Assembly: GCF_024391045.1 (NCBI RefSeq)
Contig: NZ_JANFCZ010000018.1
Span: 1-64,000 of the forward strand
DNA length: 64,000 nucleotides
Source of the DNA: Pseudarthrobacter sulfonivorans
Lineage (GTDB): Bacteria > Actinomycetota > Actinomycetes > Actinomycetales > Micrococcaceae
Direction of reading: 5' to 3'
In this document: positions 1 to 9,889 of the stretch, piece after piece
How the letters are laid out: each line of letters opens with the position of its first letter
How positions within the stretch are numbered: the stretch's first letter is position 1
Translations under genes and position numbers: made by a program
The notes under the pieces: model-generated
The model's database searches: none
What the model saw: the letters and a program-made list of their open reading frames with translations, nothing else
Told to the model about the DNA's origin: nothing

Positions 1-1851
1 CGTCTTGCCCTGATCCACTGCGGCGTTGGCCGGGTCGCTTTGGTCCGTCACCCGGCCGGCCTCGACTTCCGAGTTCTCCACTTCCTGGACGTTGGGTACC
101 AGGCCAAGGTCCTTTAGCGCGGCTTCCGCCTCCGCACGGGTGCGGCCGCGCAGCTCGGGCATGGCCACCTTGCCGGTGGACACCACGATCTCCACCGTGC
201 TTCCCGGGGCAACCGTCTGGCCCGGTGCGGGGCTGGTGGTGATGACCCTGCCCCTGGGCACCGTGGCGCTGTTGGTTTCCGTTGTTGACGGGGCCCCCAC
301 CAGGCCGGTCTGCCGCAGGATATCCCGGGCCGCGGCCTCCGTCTGGCCCGGCAGGTTGTCTGGGACTTTCACGGCGGCGGGGCCATCCGAGATATTCAGG
401 ATCACTTCGGCATTGGGATCCACTGACGTTCCGGCGGCCGGATCGGTACCGATGGCCGTTCCCGCCGGGACGGTGTCATGTTTGACGCGCTGGCTCCTCG
501 GACGGAGTTTGGCGCCGAAAAGTTCCTGCAGTGCCGCAGATTCCGTCATGGACGTGACCGCGGGTATCTGCACCTTGACGGGTGGCGGCGGAGGCTGGTT
601 CATGATCTGGAACAACCAGAGGCCGCCGCCGGCCAGGACCAGCAGCGTGAAGACGATGAGCGTGGCGATCCACGTACGACGGCGGGACTTCTGCCGTGCG
701 GTGCGCTCACGTTCCGGCGGGAGGCCCAAGGGCATCTCGTCCTCGACCCGCGGCTCAGCGAACGACTGCACGGGAACTGTTATGCCGCCGTCGTCGATGT
801 CCGTGAGTTCATAACGCCCGGTGGGGGCGTCGTCGAGGAAACTGGCACCGGTTACCGAAAACGCCTCGGTGGCGGGTGCGGGCATCGGCGTGGGGACGTG
901 GTCGTTGGGGTCGGTGGGCGCCTCGGAGGCCGGGAGCGCGGCCACCGCCACCCCTGCCCTGGCCGCACGCAGTGCACGTTGGAAAGCTGCGGCATCCTGG
1001 AAGCGGTCGTCGCGGTTTTTCTGCAGGGCCTTGGCCAGTACGCTGTCGAGAGCGGGCGTCACGTCGGGGTTCAGGCTGCTGGCAGGCTCGGGGATCTCGC
1101 GGACGTGCTGGTAGGCCACTGATACCGGGCTGTCCCCAACAAAGGGCGGCCGGCCGGTGAGCATTTCATAGAGCAGGCACGCCGCTGAGTAGAGGTCGCT
1201 GCGTGCATCCACCGTTTCGCCGCGGGCCTGTTCCGGCGAGAGGTACTGGGCGGTACCCACCACGGCCTGGGTCTGGGTCATGGTGGCGGCCGAATCGGCC
1301 ATGGCGCGGGCAATCCCGAAGTCCATGACCTTGACGGAATTGGATCCCTCGCAGTACATCACGTTGGCGGGTTTGATATCGCGGTGGACAATGCCGGCTT
1401 TGTGGCTGTATTCGAGTGCCCCGAGCACCCCGAGGCAGAAATCGATGGCCTGGTCGATGCTGATTTCCTTGGCCCGGATCAGGTCGCGGAGCGTCTTGCC
1501 CTCCACGAACTCCATCACGATGTAGGGCACCCGGACACTGTCCTCGGAACCGTCCTGAACGGCGTGCTCACCGGTGTCGTAGATGGCGACAATCGACGGG
1601 TGGTTCAAGGCGGCCACGGACTGCGCCTCGCGCTTGAACCGGGCCCGGAACTGCGGATCCCGGGCCATATCCGGGCGAAGCATCTTCACTGCCACGGTGC
1701 GCCCAAGCCGGGTATCCAGCCCCCGCTGGACGTCCGCCATTCCCCCGCGGCCGATCAGCCCGCCGAGTTCGTAGCGTCCACTCAGGACACGCTGGTTATC
1801 CACCGGGAGGCTGTCCTCACGGTGTAGCGGTGTGCGGGGTGAATCGTTCAC
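1..1851 (-). CDS. pknB: Ser/Thr protein kinase PknB, PASTA-type (3' end cut by window edge)
   Basis: Membrane receptor-like kinase that senses peptidoglycan or lipid II through extracellular PASTA repeats and phosphorylates growth and division proteins. The frame is open over 617 codons from a GTG at 1851 to the edge, without a stop. The N-terminal kinase domain shows the Gly-rich loop GRGGMADV, VAVKML with the ATP-binding Lys, HRDIKPAN and DFGIARA. One membrane helix follows (about 634-585 in the DNA), then two full PASTA repeats and a third that is cut off. It starts 15 bp after the pknA stop, so it is the last known gene of the fhaA-to-pknB operon. The GTG start has only a weak GGA upstream, and an in-frame GTG 16 codons later is possible. 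Identity is very secure from domain order and synteny. Confidence 0.95.
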   Translation of the reverse strand, partial: MNDSPRTPLHREDSLPVDNQRVLSGRYELGGLIGRGGMADVQRGLDTRLGRTVAVKMLRPDMARDPQFRARFKREAQSVAALNHPSIVAIYDTGEHAVQDGSEDSVRVPYIVMEFVEGKTLRDLIRAKEISIDQAIDFCLGVLGALEYSHKAGIVHRDIKPANVMYCEGSNSVKVMDFGIARAMADSAATMTQTQAVVGTAQYLSPEQARGETVDARSDLYSAACLLYEMLTGRPPFVGDSPVSVAYQHVREIPEPASSLNPDVTPALDSVLAKALQKNRDDRFQDAAAFQRALRAARAGVAVAALPASEAPTDPNDHVPTPMPAPATEAFSVTGASFLDDAPTGRYELTDIDDGGITVPVQSFAEPRVEDEMPLGLPPERERTARQKSRRRTWIATLIVFTLLVLAGGGLWLFQIMNQPPPPPVKVQIPAVTSMTESAALQELFGAKLRPRSQRVKHDTVPAGTAIGTDPAAGTSVDPNAEVILNISDGPAAVKVPDNLPGQTEAAARDILRQTGLVGAPSTTETNSATVPRGRVITTSPAPGQTVAPGSTVEIVVSTGKVAMPELRGRTRAEAEAALKDLGLVPNVQEVENSEVEAGRVTDQSDPANAAVDQGKT

Positions 1852-1866
1852 GTGTGGTTCCAGCGG

Positions 1867-3591
1867 TTACGGGGCGCAGGTAGGAGGAGTTCCCGGCAGC
1901 TGGCCGGGGTTGCAGGTGGCCAGGGCAGGAGCTGCCGAGGGCGACTGGGCAGTTGTCGGACGGGGCGCCGGAGTGGTCTGCGTCGGGATCGGAGCCGGCG
2001 CGACGGCGTAGGTGATGGTCACCGGAGTCCCGACTTCCACCCGTCCGGTCCGGGACAGCGCGATGACGGAATCCGGCGTGGAGTTGGGGTCAATCTGGGA
2101 CTGGATGGTGACGTCCAGATTCATGGCGGACAGCTGCGACTGCACCGTCCGGTAGTCCTTGCCGAGATATGCCTCGGGAATGATATTCACCGTTTCCGGG
2201 GTGGGAGTAGGCGTGGCGCTGGACTGGGTGGGCGTGGGCGTCGCGGACTGTGAGGTCCTGGTGGGGCTGGCACTGGGGGACGGCGCGCTGCTCGATGCAG
2301 AGGTTGTGGCGGTGTCCTTGGCCGGGGAGAAAATCCCCTGCTGGGTCAGGAAGAATCCCACCAGGGCGAACAGCACCAGCACGATCAAGGCGATCAGCGG
2401 CCAGGTCCAGGGACTGCGCCCGCGACGCTCGGGCTCGTCGGCCGGCTCGTCGTCGTACGTTTCTTCTTCCTGCACCCAACTGCGCTCCGCTGCCAGCGCG
2501 TCCGCCCGTGACAGCGTGCTGCCGGCTCCGGTCATGGCGGTGGTGGCGGGGCCGTCTTCAGCCGCGTCGGCTGCACCTGCCGCGGCGGCACCGGCGGCGG
2601 CTCCAGCGGCCGCGGCGCCAAGCACCGGAAGTGCGGAAGTCGACGTCGTGCTGTTGTCCTTCTGGCTGATGACACCCGTGGGTGCGGTGGCAATATCCAC
2701 CGGTGCGGTAATGGGGCCGGTGGCTGCTTCAAACAGCAGCATGCCGGGAACCGCGGCGTGTGCGGCGCTGATATCGCCGTTCCGGATGGCCTCGGCGGCC
2801 TCGGAGAGCTTGATTGCGTTGGCCGGGCGGTTCTTGGGATCCTTGGCCAGCATGGACATCAGGAGCGCGCGGACGGGCTTGGGCAGGGACTCAGGCAGCG
2901 GCGGCGGGGCGTCATTGACCTGGGCCAAGGCGATGGCGATCTGCGATTCACCGGAGAACGGCCGGTGCCCTGTGAGGCACTCGTAGCCGATCACACCGAG
3001 GGCGTAGATATCCGAGGCGCCCGTGGCCACCTGGCCGGTGGCCTGCTCCGGGGCGAGGTACTGCGCGGTACCCATCACCTGACCGGTCTGGGTAAGCGGC
3101 ACCTGGTCGGCAAGACGGGCGATGCCGAAGTCGGTGACCTTGACGCGGCCGTCCGGGGTGATCAGCAGGTTGCCGGGCTTGATGTCGCGGTGCACCAGGC
3201 CCTGCGCGTGGGCTACTGACAGGGCACGGGCGGTCTGGGCGATCATCGACAGCGTGCGGTCCGGAGACAGGACCTGTTCGTGTTCGATGATGCTGCTCAG
3301 CGGCTGGCCCGGGACCAACTCCATCACAAGGTAGGCCGAGCCTTCCTCCTCGCCGTAGTCAAAGACGTTGGCGATGCCCACGTGGTTCAGCAGCGCAGTG
3401 TGCCGTGCCTCGGCGCGGAAGCGCTGGAGGAAGCCGGGATCCCCCGTGTACTCCTCCTTCAGCACCTTAATGGCGACGATTCGGCCCAGGACGAGGTCTT
3501 TGGCCTTCCAGACCTCTCCCATCCCGCCGATCGCGATCCGCGTGGTCAGCTGGAATCTGCCGCCGAGGGTGATTCCCGTTGTTGGCCTCAC
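1867..3591 (-). CDS. pknA: Ser/Thr protein kinase PknA-like, membrane-anchored
   Basis: A 574-residue kinase working with PknB on cell shape and division. Visible motifs are the Gly loop IAIGGMGEV, Lys42, catalytic HRDIKPGN (Asp136) and DFG at 154-156. After the kinase domain come an Ala-rich linker, one membrane helix ([18 protein letters not shown]), a long Ser/Thr/Pro-rich stretch, and a single PASTA-like domain near residues 465-535. Mycobacterial PknA generally lacks a PASTA domain, so this is the longer form. The GTG start at 3591 overlaps the pbpA stop by 4 bp (GTGA), which implies translational coupling. The kinase fold is certain; calling it PknA rests on gene order. Confidence 0.93.
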   Translation of the reverse strand: MRPTTGITLGGRFQLTTRIAIGGMGEVWKAKDLVLGRIVAIKVLKEEYTGDPGFLQRFRAEARHTALLNHVGIANVFDYGEEEGSAYLVMELVPGQPLSSIIEHEQVLSPDRTLSMIAQTARALSVAHAQGLVHRDIKPGNLLITPDGRVKVTDFGIARLADQVPLTQTGQVMGTAQYLAPEQATGQVATGASDIYALGVIGYECLTGHRPFSGESQIAIALAQVNDAPPPLPESLPKPVRALLMSMLAKDPKNRPANAIKLSEAAEAIRNGDISAAHAAVPGMLLFEAATGPITAPVDIATAPTGVISQKDNSTTSTSALPVLGAAAAGAAAGAAAAGAADAAEDGPATTAMTGAGSTLSRADALAAERSWVQEEETYDDEPADEPERRGRSPWTWPLIALIVLVLFALVGFFLTQQGIFSPAKDTATTSASSSAPSPSASPTRTSQSATPTPTQSSATPTPTPETVNIIPEAYLGKDYRTVQSQLSAMNLDVTIQSQIDPNSTPDSVIALSRTGRVEVGTPVTITYAVAPAPIPTQTTPAPRPTTAQSPSAAPALATCNPGQLPGTPPTCAP

Positions 3592-5045
3592 TTATTCAAC
3601 ACCGCCTCAAAAATCTTCTTCGCATTCGGACTCGTTAGCTTTGCGCCGGTGGCGATGTCCACGCCTTCCATGGCGATGGTGACACTCACCTGCGGGTTGT
3701 TCGCGGGGGCAAACCCGGTGAACCAGGAGTTGTTCAGCCCGTTCCCCAGTTCAGCGGTGCCGGTCTTGCCGGCAACCTGGACACCGGGGACGCTCGCGCC
3801 GCCGGCGATGCCTTGGCTCACCGCGCTGGCCATCCATTCGGTGATCTGCTTGGCGATCTCCGGACTGGTGGAGGTGCGGAGTGTTTCCGGCTTCGGCTCA
3901 TCGATGACCCGCAGATCCGGGGACCGCAGCGTCTTGACCAGGCTGGGTTTCATCTGGACGCCGTTGTTGGCGATGGCTGAGGTCATCATGGCAATCTGCA
4001 GCGGCGTGACCCGGACGTCCTTCTGGCCGATGACCGATTGGGCCAGTCCGGGTGCATCCAGGTTGTCCGGGAAGCCGTTGCCCTTGGCATACCCGAGCTT
4101 GAGCCGATCGCCTACGTCCTGGCCAAAGCCGAACTTGGTTGCCTGCTCGGCGATGGCATCCCGGCCAAGATCGAGGGCGATGCTGGCGAATGGCGTGTTG
4201 CAGGACTGTTGCAGGGCGAACGCAAAGGTGGCCGTGTCCCGGGTGTAGCAGTTGCCGCCGGCGTAGTTGGGCAGCGTGTAGCTGATTCCGGGGAAGGGCA
4301 GCTGGGCGGGGTTGGGCAGCTCGCTGTCCTTGTTGTATTTGCCGGAGTTCAGGGCCGCCGCGGTGGTCACGAGTTTGAAAACGGAGCCCGGGGCGAGCAG
4401 CTCACCCGTGGGGCCGCTGACGTTCTGGTTCAGGTTGATGCCGGGAACCTTAAGCAACGCATTGATGTTGGCTTCTTCCGCGGTGGGGTCCTGCGTGGCG
4501 ATGAGGTTCGGATCGTAGGACGGTTTGGAGGCCATGGCGAGGATGGCGCCCGTCTTGGGATTGGTGACCACAATGGACCCGCGCTGGCCGTCCGGGATCA
4601 GGTCGTATGCGAGTTTCTGGATGGCTGGATCCACGGTGAGCTCCACCGAGGCGCCTTTCGGCTGGTTGCCCAGGAAGAGCTGGCCCACGCGGTCCAGGAA
4701 CTGTTGGTCGGAGCTGCCGGCCAGTTGGTCGCGCATGGCCTGCTCCAGCCCGGTGGCGCCGTAGTTCTGCGAGAAGTATCCCGTGAGGCCGGCGTAGAGC
4801 TGAGGCTGGGGGTAGGTCCGTTGGAATCCGCATTGTTCGGACCCCGGAACGGATTCGGCCACGGGGCTTCCGCCGACGATGATGGCGCCGCGGTCGTTGC
4901 AGTAGTCCTGCAGGATGGCGCGGTTGTTCCAGGCATTGGCTTTGAGATCATCCGCGCCCACCACCTGGACGTAGCTAATGGCGCCGAACAGCAGCGCAAA
5001 CAGCGCGATGGCCGCGACCCATGAGTTCCTGATGGCCTGGTTCAC
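3588..5045 (-). CDS. pbpA: Penicillin-binding protein, class B transpeptidase (PbpA)
   Basis: Periplasm-facing D,D-transpeptidase that crosslinks peptidoglycan, normally paired with the SEDS polymerase RodA encoded just upstream. The protein is 485 residues from GTG at 5045, close to the 491 of mycobacterial PbpA. It has an N-terminal membrane helix (9-30), a dimerisation-type domain, then the penicilloyl-serine motifs SVFK (Ser221, Lys224), SCN (281-283) and KTG (427-429). The start was chosen because GTG overlaps the rodA stop by 4 bp and is followed by the hydrophobic anchor. A longer in-frame opening to 5273 only shadows rodA. Confidence 0.95.
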   Translation of the reverse strand: MNQAIRNSWVAAIALFALLFGAISYVQVVGADDLKANAWNNRAILQDYCNDRGAIIVGGSPVAESVPGSEQCGFQRTYPQPQLYAGLTGYFSQNYGATGLEQAMRDQLAGSSDQQFLDRVGQLFLGNQPKGASVELTVDPAIQKLAYDLIPDGQRGSIVVTNPKTGAILAMASKPSYDPNLIATQDPTAEEANINALLKVPGINLNQNVSGPTGELLAPGSVFKLVTTAAALNSGKYNKDSELPNPAQLPFPGISYTLPNYAGGNCYTRDTATFAFALQQSCNTPFASIALDLGRDAIAEQATKFGFGQDVGDRLKLGYAKGNGFPDNLDAPGLAQSVIGQKDVRVTPLQIAMMTSAIANNGVQMKPSLVKTLRSPDLRVIDEPKPETLRTSTSPEIAKQITEWMASAVSQGIAGGASVPGVQVAGKTGTAELGNGLNNSWFTGFAPANNPQVSVTIAMEGVDIATGAKLTSPNAKKIFEAVLNK

Positions 5046-6439
5046 AGGGGTTTCACCGCCTCGGTTGGTTTGTCTTTTGCTTCCGCTTCCGTCTCGTTCC
5101 CCGGGGGCAGGGGTGTTGTGTCGACCGGGCCGCGGGCAGAGTGCGAAATCATCAGCAACAGGCCCACGATGATCCAGTTGGCCAGGAGCGAGGACCCGCC
5201 GGCCGCCAGGAACGGAGTGGTGAGGCCGGTCAACGGAATCAGCCGCGTGACACCGCCAATGACGACGAAACACTGCAACGCCACCGCGAAGGACAGCCCG
5301 CAGGCCAACAGCTTTCCGAACGCGTCCCGCGTACCCAGCGCGGCCCGGAAGCCTCGGGTGAACAGCAGCACGTACATCATCACGACGGCGAAGAGCCCGA
5401 TCAGGCCCAGCTCTTCGCCCAGCGATGCAATGATCATGTCGCTGTTCGCGAAGGGGACGAGGTTGGGCCTGCCCTGGCCCAGTCCGGTACCCACCAGGCC
5501 GCCGCTGGCCATCCCGAACAGGCCTTGCACGATCTGGAAACTGCTGCCGAACTGCCGTCCGTACACCTCATCGGTGAATGCGTTTAGCCAGCCGTCGATC
5601 CGGAGCGCCACGTGCGAGAAGACCTGTGCCGCTACAAAGCCGCCGCCAAGCAGCAGGGCGACGCCAATAACCACCCAGCTGATGCGGCTGGTAGCCACGT
5701 AGATCATCACGATGAACAGGCCGAAGAACAGCACGGAGGACCCGAGGTCGCGCTGGAAGATCAGCACGCCGATGCTCACCAGCCATGCGGTGATCATGGG
5801 GCCCATGTCCTTGAACCGGGGGAACTGCAGGGGACCGATTTTGCGGCCGGCGAGGAGGATGAGGTCCCGGTTGGAGGAAAGATACCCGGCGAAGAATATG
5901 GCCAGGGTGATCTTGGCAATTTCGCCGGGCTGGAAAGTCATGGGGCCGAGCCTGATCCAGACGCGCGCGCCCAGGATCTCTCCGGCGGAAATTCCCGGCA
6001 CCAACGGAAGGATCAGCAGGAGGGCGCTGACAGCGAGGGAGATATAGGTGAAACGGCGCAGCATGCGGTGGTCCTTGAGGAACCAGATCACAGCGATGGC
6101 CACTGCCATGGCGATGAGGGTCCAACGCAGCTGGTTGTTCCCTGTATCGTCTCCGGGGGCGTCCAGTCTGTGGATCATGGCGAGGCCCAAACCATTGAGT
6201 GCCACCACCAGCGGAAGTATTACCGGATCGGCATATTTTGCGCGAATGCGCAGTACCACGTGGAACGCCAAGGCAGCCATGGCCAGAAGGCTGGACTGGA
6301 ACCAGAAATCCGAGTCGAACGCTTTTTGCTTGTCCACGCCCACCATCATGTTGGCGCCGATGCCGACGGCAAGGGCAAGCAGGACCAGCAGGAGTTCCAC
6401 GTTGCGTCGTGGCTTGGGAACGGTGTTGAGCTGACTCAC
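5042..6439 (-). CDS. rodA: SEDS-family glycosyltransferase RodA/FtsW
   Basis: Polytopic membrane peptidoglycan polymerase that uses lipid II and works with the adjacent PbpA. At 465 residues it is typical for RodA (469 in M. tuberculosis). About ten to twelve hydrophobic helices are visible, with SEDS signatures such as NDLVPFANSDMI-like NLVPFANSDMIIASLGEELG and the closing TGLTTPFLAAGGSS block. GTG at 6437-6439 was chosen because it overlaps the phosphatase stop by 4 bp and precedes a short basic tail before the first helix. The C-terminus is a charged cytoplasmic tail. Confidence 0.95.
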   Translation of the reverse strand: MSQLNTVPKPRRNVELLLVLLALAVGIGANMMVGVDKQKAFDSDFWFQSSLLAMAALAFHVVLRIRAKYADPVILPLVVALNGLGLAMIHRLDAPGDDTGNNQLRWTLIAMAVAIAVIWFLKDHRMLRRFTYISLAVSALLLILPLVPGISAGEILGARVWIRLGPMTFQPGEIAKITLAIFFAGYLSSNRDLILLAGRKIGPLQFPRFKDMGPMITAWLVSIGVLIFQRDLGSSVLFFGLFIVMIYVATSRISWVVIGVALLLGGGFVAAQVFSHVALRIDGWLNAFTDEVYGRQFGSSFQIVQGLFGMASGGLVGTGLGQGRPNLVPFANSDMIIASLGEELGLIGLFAVVMMYVLLFTRGFRAALGTRDAFGKLLACGLSFAVALQCFVVIGGVTRLIPLTGLTTPFLAAGGSSLLANWIIVGLLLMISHSARGPVDTTPLPPGNETEAEAKDKPTEAVKPL

Positions 6440-8073
6440 TGACCCACCCCGCAGAGGGCCGTCGGGCTGGCGGATGGGGACGGGGTGGGCGCGGCCGCCG
6501 GATTGGAGGTATCCGGAGACGGCGCCGGCGGGGTGGCTGTGGCGGGGGCCGTTGGTGCGGCACTTGCCGTGGGCGATGCGGTGAGGCACTCATCGGCGGG
6601 CGCGATGGTGCCGGTGCCCTCGAGATTCTTGACGATCCGCTGCGCGTCATAAAGGTCGCGCGCCGGAACTGTCTGGCGCACGCGCTGCTGGGAGAACTGG
6701 GGCAAGGAATCCATCCGGATCTCCGTCACGGCCTCAAGGGTTGAAAGCTGGATGGGTCCGAGCCGCTGCGAGACACCGTTGTAGATGGCGACACGCGAAT
6801 CGAACTCCCCGATGTAGTAGCGGGTCTGGGTCCAGGCATAGCCCAGCCAGAGCCCCACGGTCAGCACCAGCAGGACCGAGGCCGCGATGGACCAGGTGAC
6901 CCAGCGCCGTGGCTTGGCCGGTTCCAGGATTTCCTCTGCGTCATCGGTCGCCGGGGTGTCGGCCTTGTGGGTGAGGACGGTGGCCGCGCGCCTGGCCACG
7001 GTTCGGCCCGCGATGGTGGGAATGGAGCCGGACGCCGCGGCGGTGGCTGCCGCGCCGACGAGTTCGTGCGGCCGTGAAGACAGCTCCTGGCGAAGCACCT
7101 CGGCTGAGAGGTGTTCACCCAGGTGGGGGTCTGTGGATGTCGACTGTTCAGCAGCGTCCGGCTTCCCGGCGGCAGGCTCCGCGGGCCGCGGGGCTTCGCC
7201 CTCGGCAGCGGCTGCTGCGGCGGTTTCGACGGCACTATCCGCGGTAGCGGCTTCCATGACCGGAGCGGGAGGTACCACGTCGACGGCGGCAGTACTGACG
7301 TCGTCGGGCGTTTCTTCCACAATTTCCACCATGACCACGGTGACGTTGTCCGGTGAACCGGCCTCAAGGGTGAGGTTGACCAGGGTCTCAACGCATTCGC
7401 GGAGGTCTTTGGTCTCCCTGACGGTGCGCTCCACCACATGTCCGGCCACGTAGTTGAGACCGTCCGAGCAGAGCAGCCAGCGCTCCCCGGGCTTCACGTC
7501 CATGGTGTCCACGTCGAGTTCGGGGCTGGCATCCACATCCCCAAGGACCCGCATGAGGACGTTTTTGTGGGGGTGGGTTTCGGCTTCCTCGGGCCGCAGC
7601 CGGCCTTCGTCGATGAGCCGCTGGACGAACGTGTGGTCCACGCTGACCTGCTCAAATACGCCGTCACGCAGGCGATAGGCGCGGGAGTCGCCAATATGGG
7701 CGATATGCAGCTTGCCCTCGGCGAGCAGCAGCGAGGTAACGGTGGTGCCCATGCCGGCCAGTTTGGGATTGATGTGCACCAGTTCGGACAGCAGCGAGTT
7801 GGCCGTCTGGATTTCGTCGGCAAGAACGGTGACAGCATCGCCGTCATAATCGCCGTGGTCCAGATGCAGCATGTCCAGTACCGTGGCGGCCGAGGCGACG
7901 TCGCCGCCCGCGTGGCCACCCATGCCGTCCGCGACCACTGCCAGATGCCGGCCGACGTAGGCAGAATCGTCATTCTTGGCCCGGATGCGGCCCACATCCG
8001 AGCGTGCCGCATAGCGCATGATCAGGGGCCGCTGTGCGGGCTTGGCCTCATCTGCGGGGGTTTCATCGGCCAT
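6436..8073 (-). CDS. pstP: PP2C-family Ser/Thr phosphatase PstP
   Basis: Metal-dependent phosphatase that reverses PknA/PknB phosphorylation. It is 545 residues. The cytoplasmic PP2C domain (about 1-245) shows RAKNDDSAYV, VADGMGGHAGG, LLCSDGLNYVAG and GSPDNVTVVMV, which carry the Asp ligands of the metal centre. An Ala-rich linker leads to one membrane helix (SIAASVLLVLTVGLWLGYAW) and a small extracellular domain, then a Pro/Ala/Thr tail. The ATG at 8073 follows the fhaB stop by 3 bp. The arrangement matches mycobacterial PstP. Confidence 0.95.
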   Translation of the reverse strand: MADETPADEAKPAQRPLIMRYAARSDVGRIRAKNDDSAYVGRHLAVVADGMGGHAGGDVASAATVLDMLHLDHGDYDGDAVTVLADEIQTANSLLSELVHINPKLAGMGTTVTSLLLAEGKLHIAHIGDSRAYRLRDGVFEQVSVDHTFVQRLIDEGRLRPEEAETHPHKNVLMRVLGDVDASPELDVDTMDVKPGERWLLCSDGLNYVAGHVVERTVRETKDLRECVETLVNLTLEAGSPDNVTVVMVEIVEETPDDVSTAAVDVVPPAPVMEAATADSAVETAAAAAAEGEAPRPAEPAAGKPDAAEQSTSTDPHLGEHLSAEVLRQELSSRPHELVGAAATAAASGSIPTIAGRTVARRAATVLTHKADTPATDDAEEILEPAKPRRWVTWSIAASVLLVLTVGLWLGYAWTQTRYYIGEFDSRVAIYNGVSQRLGPIQLSTLEAVTEIRMDSLPQFSQQRVRQTVPARDLYDAQRIVKNLEGTGTIAPADECLTASPTASAAPTAPATATPPAPSPDTSNPAAAPTPSPSASPTALCGVGQ

Positions 8074-8076
8074 TGG

Positions 8077-8568
8077 CTATGGCCTCAATTCAATGACCGT
8101 CTTGCCGATTCTCACGGGTACGCCAAGCTCAACGGGCAGCGCCCGGGTAAGTTGCTGGTCGGCCAGGTAGGTGCCGTTGGTGGAACCAAGGTCCTCGATG
8201 AACCAGCGGCTGCCCTGCGGGAATAGCCGCGCGTGGCGGCCTGACGCATAATCGTCCTCCAACACGAGCGTCGCTTCCTGCGCGCGGCCCAACAGGATGG
8301 GGCTGGCGGCCAGGGGGAGCGTGGTGCCTTTGAGGGGTCCCTCGATAACCACCAGCTGGTGCGCCTGCTGTTTGACCGGCTGCGGGGGAGCCTCGGCCAG
8401 GTCCGGATTCTTGCGGACCTGACGCGCCGTGGGCGTGCCCGCGGCAGCCTTCCGGCCCACCATAAGATCGCGGCGCATGGTCGAGACGATGCTGAAGATC
8501 AGGACCCAGAGCAGGATCAGGAAACCAAACCGCAGGGCGGTGATGGTCAGTTCACTCATGTCGCTCAT
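8077..8568 (-). CDS. fhaB: FHA-domain protein FhaB/FipA with N-terminal membrane helix
   Basis: A 163-residue phosphothreonine-binding adaptor that links kinase signalling to the division machinery. One membrane helix lies at about residues 10-30 (ALRFGFLILLWVLIFSIV), followed by a Lys/Arg linker and a C-terminal FHA domain with GRAQEATLVLEDDYASGRHARLF and DLGSTNGTYLADQ, which hold the Arg, Ser-x-x-His and Asn residues that bind phospho-Thr. The ATG overlaps the fhaA stop (ATGA). Homologous to mycobacterial FhaB by both domain order and position. Confidence 0.93.
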   Translation of the reverse strand: MSDMSELTITALRFGFLILLWVLIFSIVSTMRRDLMVGRKAAAGTPTARQVRKNPDLAEAPPQPVKQQAHQLVVIEGPLKGTTLPLAASPILLGRAQEATLVLEDDYASGRHARLFPQGSRWFIEDLGSTNGTYLADQQLTRALPVELGVPVRIGKTVIELRP

Positions 8569-9308
8569 GGGCGGCCACCAGTGCTGGCGGGGAGCAGGCG
8601 GAAGATGATCTTTGTCCGTCCCATCGTGATCGTGGAGCCGTCGGTCAGTTCGGTGCTGCCCGCCACTTTGTGGCCGTTGACGTAGCTGCCGTTCGTGGAG
8701 CCGAGATCGACAGCGCTTGTCACGCCGCCTTCGGTGCGGATCTCCAGGTGGCGCCGTGAAACGCCGGTGTCATCAACCAGGATGTCGGCCTCCGAAGAGC
8801 GTCCCAGGACGATGGACGGGGCGTTCAGGGAGTATCGCTGGCCGTCAATGTCCAGGACGGGCTGCATCCGGGTGGGTTGGCGGGTGGGCGCGGCCGGGAG
8901 ATGGGGCCGGGGCGCAGGGGAGCCGGAGCCGCTGGAAGACTTCTCGGTGGACGAGACAATTTCGAAGTCGCCGGCGCGCAGTTCCTCTGCCCGTCGGAAC
9001 GAAATCCGCACTGGCCCCTGGAGTGTGTAGCCCTGGCTGCGGACGTGGTTGATGACAACATCGCAGAGTTCCTCAGCGAGAGGGGTGCCCCACTCCTGTG
9101 CCCTGCTGAAGTCGTTATCGCTGAGTTGGACGTCAAACACGTTCGGGGCCAGCGTGCGGCCGGCCGAAACGGTGAGGGACTTGTGGTCCAGTTCGCGGCG
9201 GAGGCGGCTGGCGATTTCGACCGGTTCAACCTGCGCCCGCGAGCCGGTGGAGAAGACACCGCGGACGGCTTTTTCGATGCCACGCTCGACCTTGTCCAGC
9301 AATCCCAC
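8565..9308 (-). CDS. fhaA: DUF3662/FHA-domain protein FhaA
   Basis: First gene of the operon, 247 residues, about half the length of mycobacterial FhaA because the central low-complexity linker is short. The N-terminal DUF3662 domain (about 1-125) starts GLLDKVERGIEKAVRGVF. The C-terminal FHA domain has GRSSEADILVDDTGVSRRHLEI and DLGSTNGSYVNG, the phospho-Thr pocket. FhaA of this type binds phosphorylated MviN and PknB to control peptidoglycan synthesis. The GTG start is supported by AAAGGAG about 10 bases upstream. All genes from here to pknB overlap or lie within 15 bp, so one transcript is likely. Confidence 0.93.
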   Translation of the reverse strand: MGLLDKVERGIEKAVRGVFSTGSRAQVEPVEIASRLRRELDHKSLTVSAGRTLAPNVFDVQLSDNDFSRAQEWGTPLAEELCDVVINHVRSQGYTLQGPVRISFRRAEELRAGDFEIVSSTEKSSSGSGSPAPRPHLPAAPTRQPTRMQPVLDIDGQRYSLNAPSIVLGRSSEADILVDDTGVSRRHLEIRTEGGVTSAVDLGSTNGSYVNGHKVAGSTELTDGSTITMGRTKIIFRLLPASTGGRP

Positions 9309-9639
9309 TGTGCTTCTCCTTTCCCCCCGGCTACGGGGCAGTCTTCGTTCCGGAACTCAACCGGCAGCGCAGGTAAGTACTCGGTGCTCCGCAATGCAGC
9401 GGCGGGCACTACTACATCAGATACTACTGGGCAGCCCTGAGAATGACCTTAATCGCCATCGGCCGGGCGGCCGGAAAAGTTCGTTTTTCCGCGGCATCCG
9501 GGGCTTGTAGGAAGTGCGTTGCGGGGGCCGTTCGGGCTCAATTAGTGTTTTGCGGCAGACATCCGTTATGCTTGATCTCGCTGCTTTTACAAGGTTGCGG
9601 ATCCGGGAAACCGGCCGCGATTCGAGGAAAAGAAGTTGC
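9309..9639. other. Intergenic region: fhaA operon promoter and tRNA leader
   Basis: No gene is visible in these 331 bases. The left side must hold the minus-strand promoter of the fhaA-pknB operon; a TAGTAT-like -10 lies near 9407-9412 on the minus strand but no convincing -35 is spaced correctly. On the plus strand, TATGCT at about 9567-9572 is a candidate -10 for the tRNA. Neither assignment is strong. Confidence 0.4.
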
Positions 9640-9722
9640 GCGCGAGTGGCGGAACGGCAGACGCGCTGGCTTCAGGTGCCAGTGTCCGAAAGGGCGTGGG
9701 GGTTCAAATCCCCCCTCGCGCA
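9640..9722 (+). tRNA. tRNA-Leu (anticodon CAG)
   Basis: Cloverleaf with acceptor GCGCGAG (9640-9646) pairing CTCGCGC (9715-9721) and discriminator A at 9722. The anticodon stem is CTGGC (9666-9670) with GCCAG (9678-9682), enclosing anticodon CAG at 9673-9675. The T arm contains GTTCAAATC. The long variable arm is typical of class II tRNA-Leu. CCA is not encoded. Confidence 0.97.
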
Positions 9723-9736
9723 CGCAATTGATATAC

Positions 9737-9777
9737 AGAGAACCCCGGTCTTCGGACCGGGGTTCTCTTGTTTTTTT
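9737..9777 (+). terminator. Rho-independent terminator of tRNA-Leu
   Basis: Perfect 14-bp stem (9737-9750 with 9755-9768) closed by a TTCG tetraloop and followed by a T-rich run with seven consecutive T. It lies 14 bp after the tRNA. Confidence 0.95.
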
Positions 9778-9889
9778 GGCTTGCCGACTTGCCGGCTCTG
9801 CAGGGCTTCCGACGTCGGCGCATCCCGTTCAGGCGCCGGCGTCGGCGTGACGCGGCGTTCCTTCAAGAAGTAGACCAGCGCAGGCGGGC

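Noticed and set aside
26..1122. Long plus-strand open frames opposite the left-edge kinase
   Set aside because: They are antisense shadows in high-GC DNA; the minus strand encodes PknB with clear kinase and PASTA motifs.
9640..9722. tRNA-Leu as the insertion site of an island
   Set aside because: No duplicate of the tRNA 3' end was found in the window and the neighbouring genes look like core genome.
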